Part shown: positions 61,863 through 64,000 of the stretch, in pieces | Position numbering within the stretch: position 1 is the stretch's first letter | How the letters are laid out: each line of letters begins with the position of its first letter | NCBI RefSeq assembly: GCF_002804065.1 | Contig: NZ_CP024955.1 | Location: 2,170,001 to 2,234,000, forward strand | DNA: 64,000 nucleotides | From: Kyrpidia spormannii | GTDB taxonomy: Bacteria; Bacillota; Bacilli; Kyrpidiales; Kyrpidiaceae | Direction: 5' to 3' | The notes under the pieces: model-generated | Database searches by the model: none | The model's input: only the letters and a program-made list of their open reading frames with translations | Told to the model about the DNA's origin: nothing | Program-made: the position numbers and the translations under genes

Positions 61863-62132
61863 TCAACTGTCCTTTATGACACTGGATATCGCACTTCGCT
61901 CGAACACGATCTTCGTGGTTTCGGCTACCCGGAGGGTCACTTGATCGTCCGTTAAATCCACCACGGTCCCGTGAATCCCTCCAATGGTGACCACTTTATC
62001 GCCTTTTTGCAACTTAGATAACATGGCCTGGCGTTCTTTCTGCCTTTTTTGCTGGGGGCGAATCAGGAGAAAGTAGAAAATCGCAAACATCACAATGATC
62101 GACAGGATTCCCGAGTAATTTTGCCATTGCAT
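61863..62132 (-). CDS. yajC: preprotein translocase accessory subunit YajC
   Basis: The product is 89 aa, from ATG 62132 with AAGGAGG upstream. One N-terminal helix (about 7–24), then RPQQKRQKERQAMLSKLQKG and GDKVVTIGGIHGTVVDL, diagnostic of YajC. Follows tgt by 3 nt, co-transcribed. Confidence 0.95.
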   Translation of the reverse strand: MQWQNYSGILSIIVMFAIFYFLLIRPQQKRQKERQAMLSKLQKGDKVVTIGGIHGTVVDLTDDQVTLRVAETTKIVFERSAISSVIKDS

Positions 62133-62135
62133 AGG

Positions 62136-63329
<1,194 letters not shown>

Positions 63330-63354
63330 TCATTATACACAGGAGCTAAACGTA

Positions 63355-64000
63355 TTACGATTCGGTTGTGATCAACATGGCGTCCCCGAAGGAAAAAAAT
63401 CGATACCCTTTTTCGATGGCCTCCTGGTATGCGCGCAGGATCTGTTCCCGCCCCGCCAAGGCGCTGACCAGCATCAACAACGTGGATTTGGGCAGGTGAA
63501 AATTGGTGATCAGGCGGTCCACCACGTGAAAAGAAAATCCGGGGTAAATGAAGAGGTCCGTCCACCCTTCCCGGGGCCCCCAACCCTGGAGCGCCGCACT
63601 TTCCAGAGCCCGGCACACGGTGGTCCCAACGGCCCAGATGCGCCCACCCCGCTCCCTCACCCGGGACACCAATTCCGCCGTCTCAGAAGGGATTCGAAAA
63701 TATTCCGCATGCATGTGGTGCTCCTCCACCCGGGCAACCTGGACCGGCCGGAAGGTACCGAGGCCGACGTGGAGGGTGATGGTGCCGACCTCCATGCTCC
63801 TGTCCCTCAACTGTTCCAGCAGCTCCTCGGTAAAATGAAGACCCGCCGTGGGCGCCGCCACCGACCCCGGAACCCGGGCATACACCGTTTGATACCGTCC
63901 GGAATCCGCCGTCCGCTCTTTAATGTAAGGAGGTAGAGGCATCTCTCCCAGGCGCTTAAGCAAATCCTCCCAATCCCCGGCATACAGGAAACGGACCAAG
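63355..64000 (-). CDS. queA: S-adenosylmethionine:tRNA ribosyltransferase-isomerase (5' part missing)
   Basis: The C-terminal 215 or so residues of QueA, cut by the right edge. Family blocks are [45 protein letters not shown] and [18 protein letters not shown]. It transfers ribose from SAM to preQ1-tRNA in queuosine synthesis and precedes tgt by about 76 nt. Confidence 0.96.
   Translation of the reverse strand, partial: LVRFLYAGDWEDLLKRLGEMPLPPYIKERTADSGRYQTVYARVPGSVAAPTAGLHFTEELLEQLRDRSMEVGTITLHVGLGTFRPVQVARVEEHHMHAEYFRIPSETAELVSRVRERGGRIWAVGTTVCRALESAALQGWGPREGWTDLFIYPGFSFHVVDRLITNFHLPKSTLLMLVSALAGREQILRAYQEAIEKGYRFFSFGDAMLITTES

Overview
The window is 64 kb of GC-rich chromosome from a spore-forming Firmicute. 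The evidence for a spore-former is ytrH, ytrI and spoVB, a ComN-type regulator, and a yajC–tgt–queA / secD–secF / apt–relA–dtd block in the order usual for Bacilli. GTG and TTG starts are frequent behind strong AGGAGG-type ribosome sites. High GC, Bacillus-type synteny and several actinobacterial-looking families together suggest an Alicyclobacillaceae member (a Kyrpidia-like organism). That assignment is inference. No rRNA, tRNA, CRISPR array, intact transposase or prophage was seen.

Layout. 1–380: the start of an alpha/beta hydrolase, cut by the window edge. 462–9500 (minus strand): an envelope cluster with DUF6230-like and DUF6114-like membrane proteins, two Pro/Ser/Gly-rich exported proteins, a UbiB/ABC1-type kinase and a Gly-rich protein with three S-layer homology domains. 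9590–13477 (minus strand): a compact SCP2 / Zn-alcohol dehydrogenase / R2-like ligand-binding oxidase / aldehyde dehydrogenase operon. A GAF–LuxR regulator (13680–15212) is transcribed divergently from it. 15227–28109: housekeeping and metabolic genes (psd, family-4 UDG, thioesterase, ABC-class ATPase, a LysM–3D protein, a sigma-like factor, ytrH–ytrI, ilvD, an XRE–TPR regulator, an SDR, a class II aldolase-like protein). 28290–32735: a 48-aa membrane microprotein, a class V aminotransferase, two small unknowns, a class A beta-lactamase-fold protein and an HD hydrolase.

32976–37698 holds a damage-inducible mutasome: a LexA-like palindrome on a sigma-A promoter, then an ImuB-like Y-family protein, a DUF6504-like protein and a DnaE2/ImuC polymerase. 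37799–41751 has a second copy of the microprotein, a zinc-ribbon protein, acetoacetyl-CoA synthetase and serC. 42017–46833 is a glyoxylate-shunt block with two tandem malate synthases and isocitrate lyase. Its leaders carry repeated operator-like motifs, and a LysR regulator lies convergent to it. 48096–52874: a glycosyltransferase, a YeiH-type exporter, a macro-domain protein, a dienelactone hydrolase and a metallo-beta-lactamase-fold hydrolase. 52907–64000: dtd, relA, apt, secF, secD, comN, spoVB, a DUF421 protein, a TIGR04086 protein, yajC, tgt and queA (cut by the window edge).

How the genes work together. Acetoacetyl-CoA synthetase, the doubled glyoxylate shunt and the alcohol/aldehyde oxidation operon point to growth on C2, fatty or alcohol-type substrates. 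The least explained parts are the R2lox operon, the DUF6230/DUF6114 envelope cluster, the ImuA-less mutasome and the malate synthase leaders.
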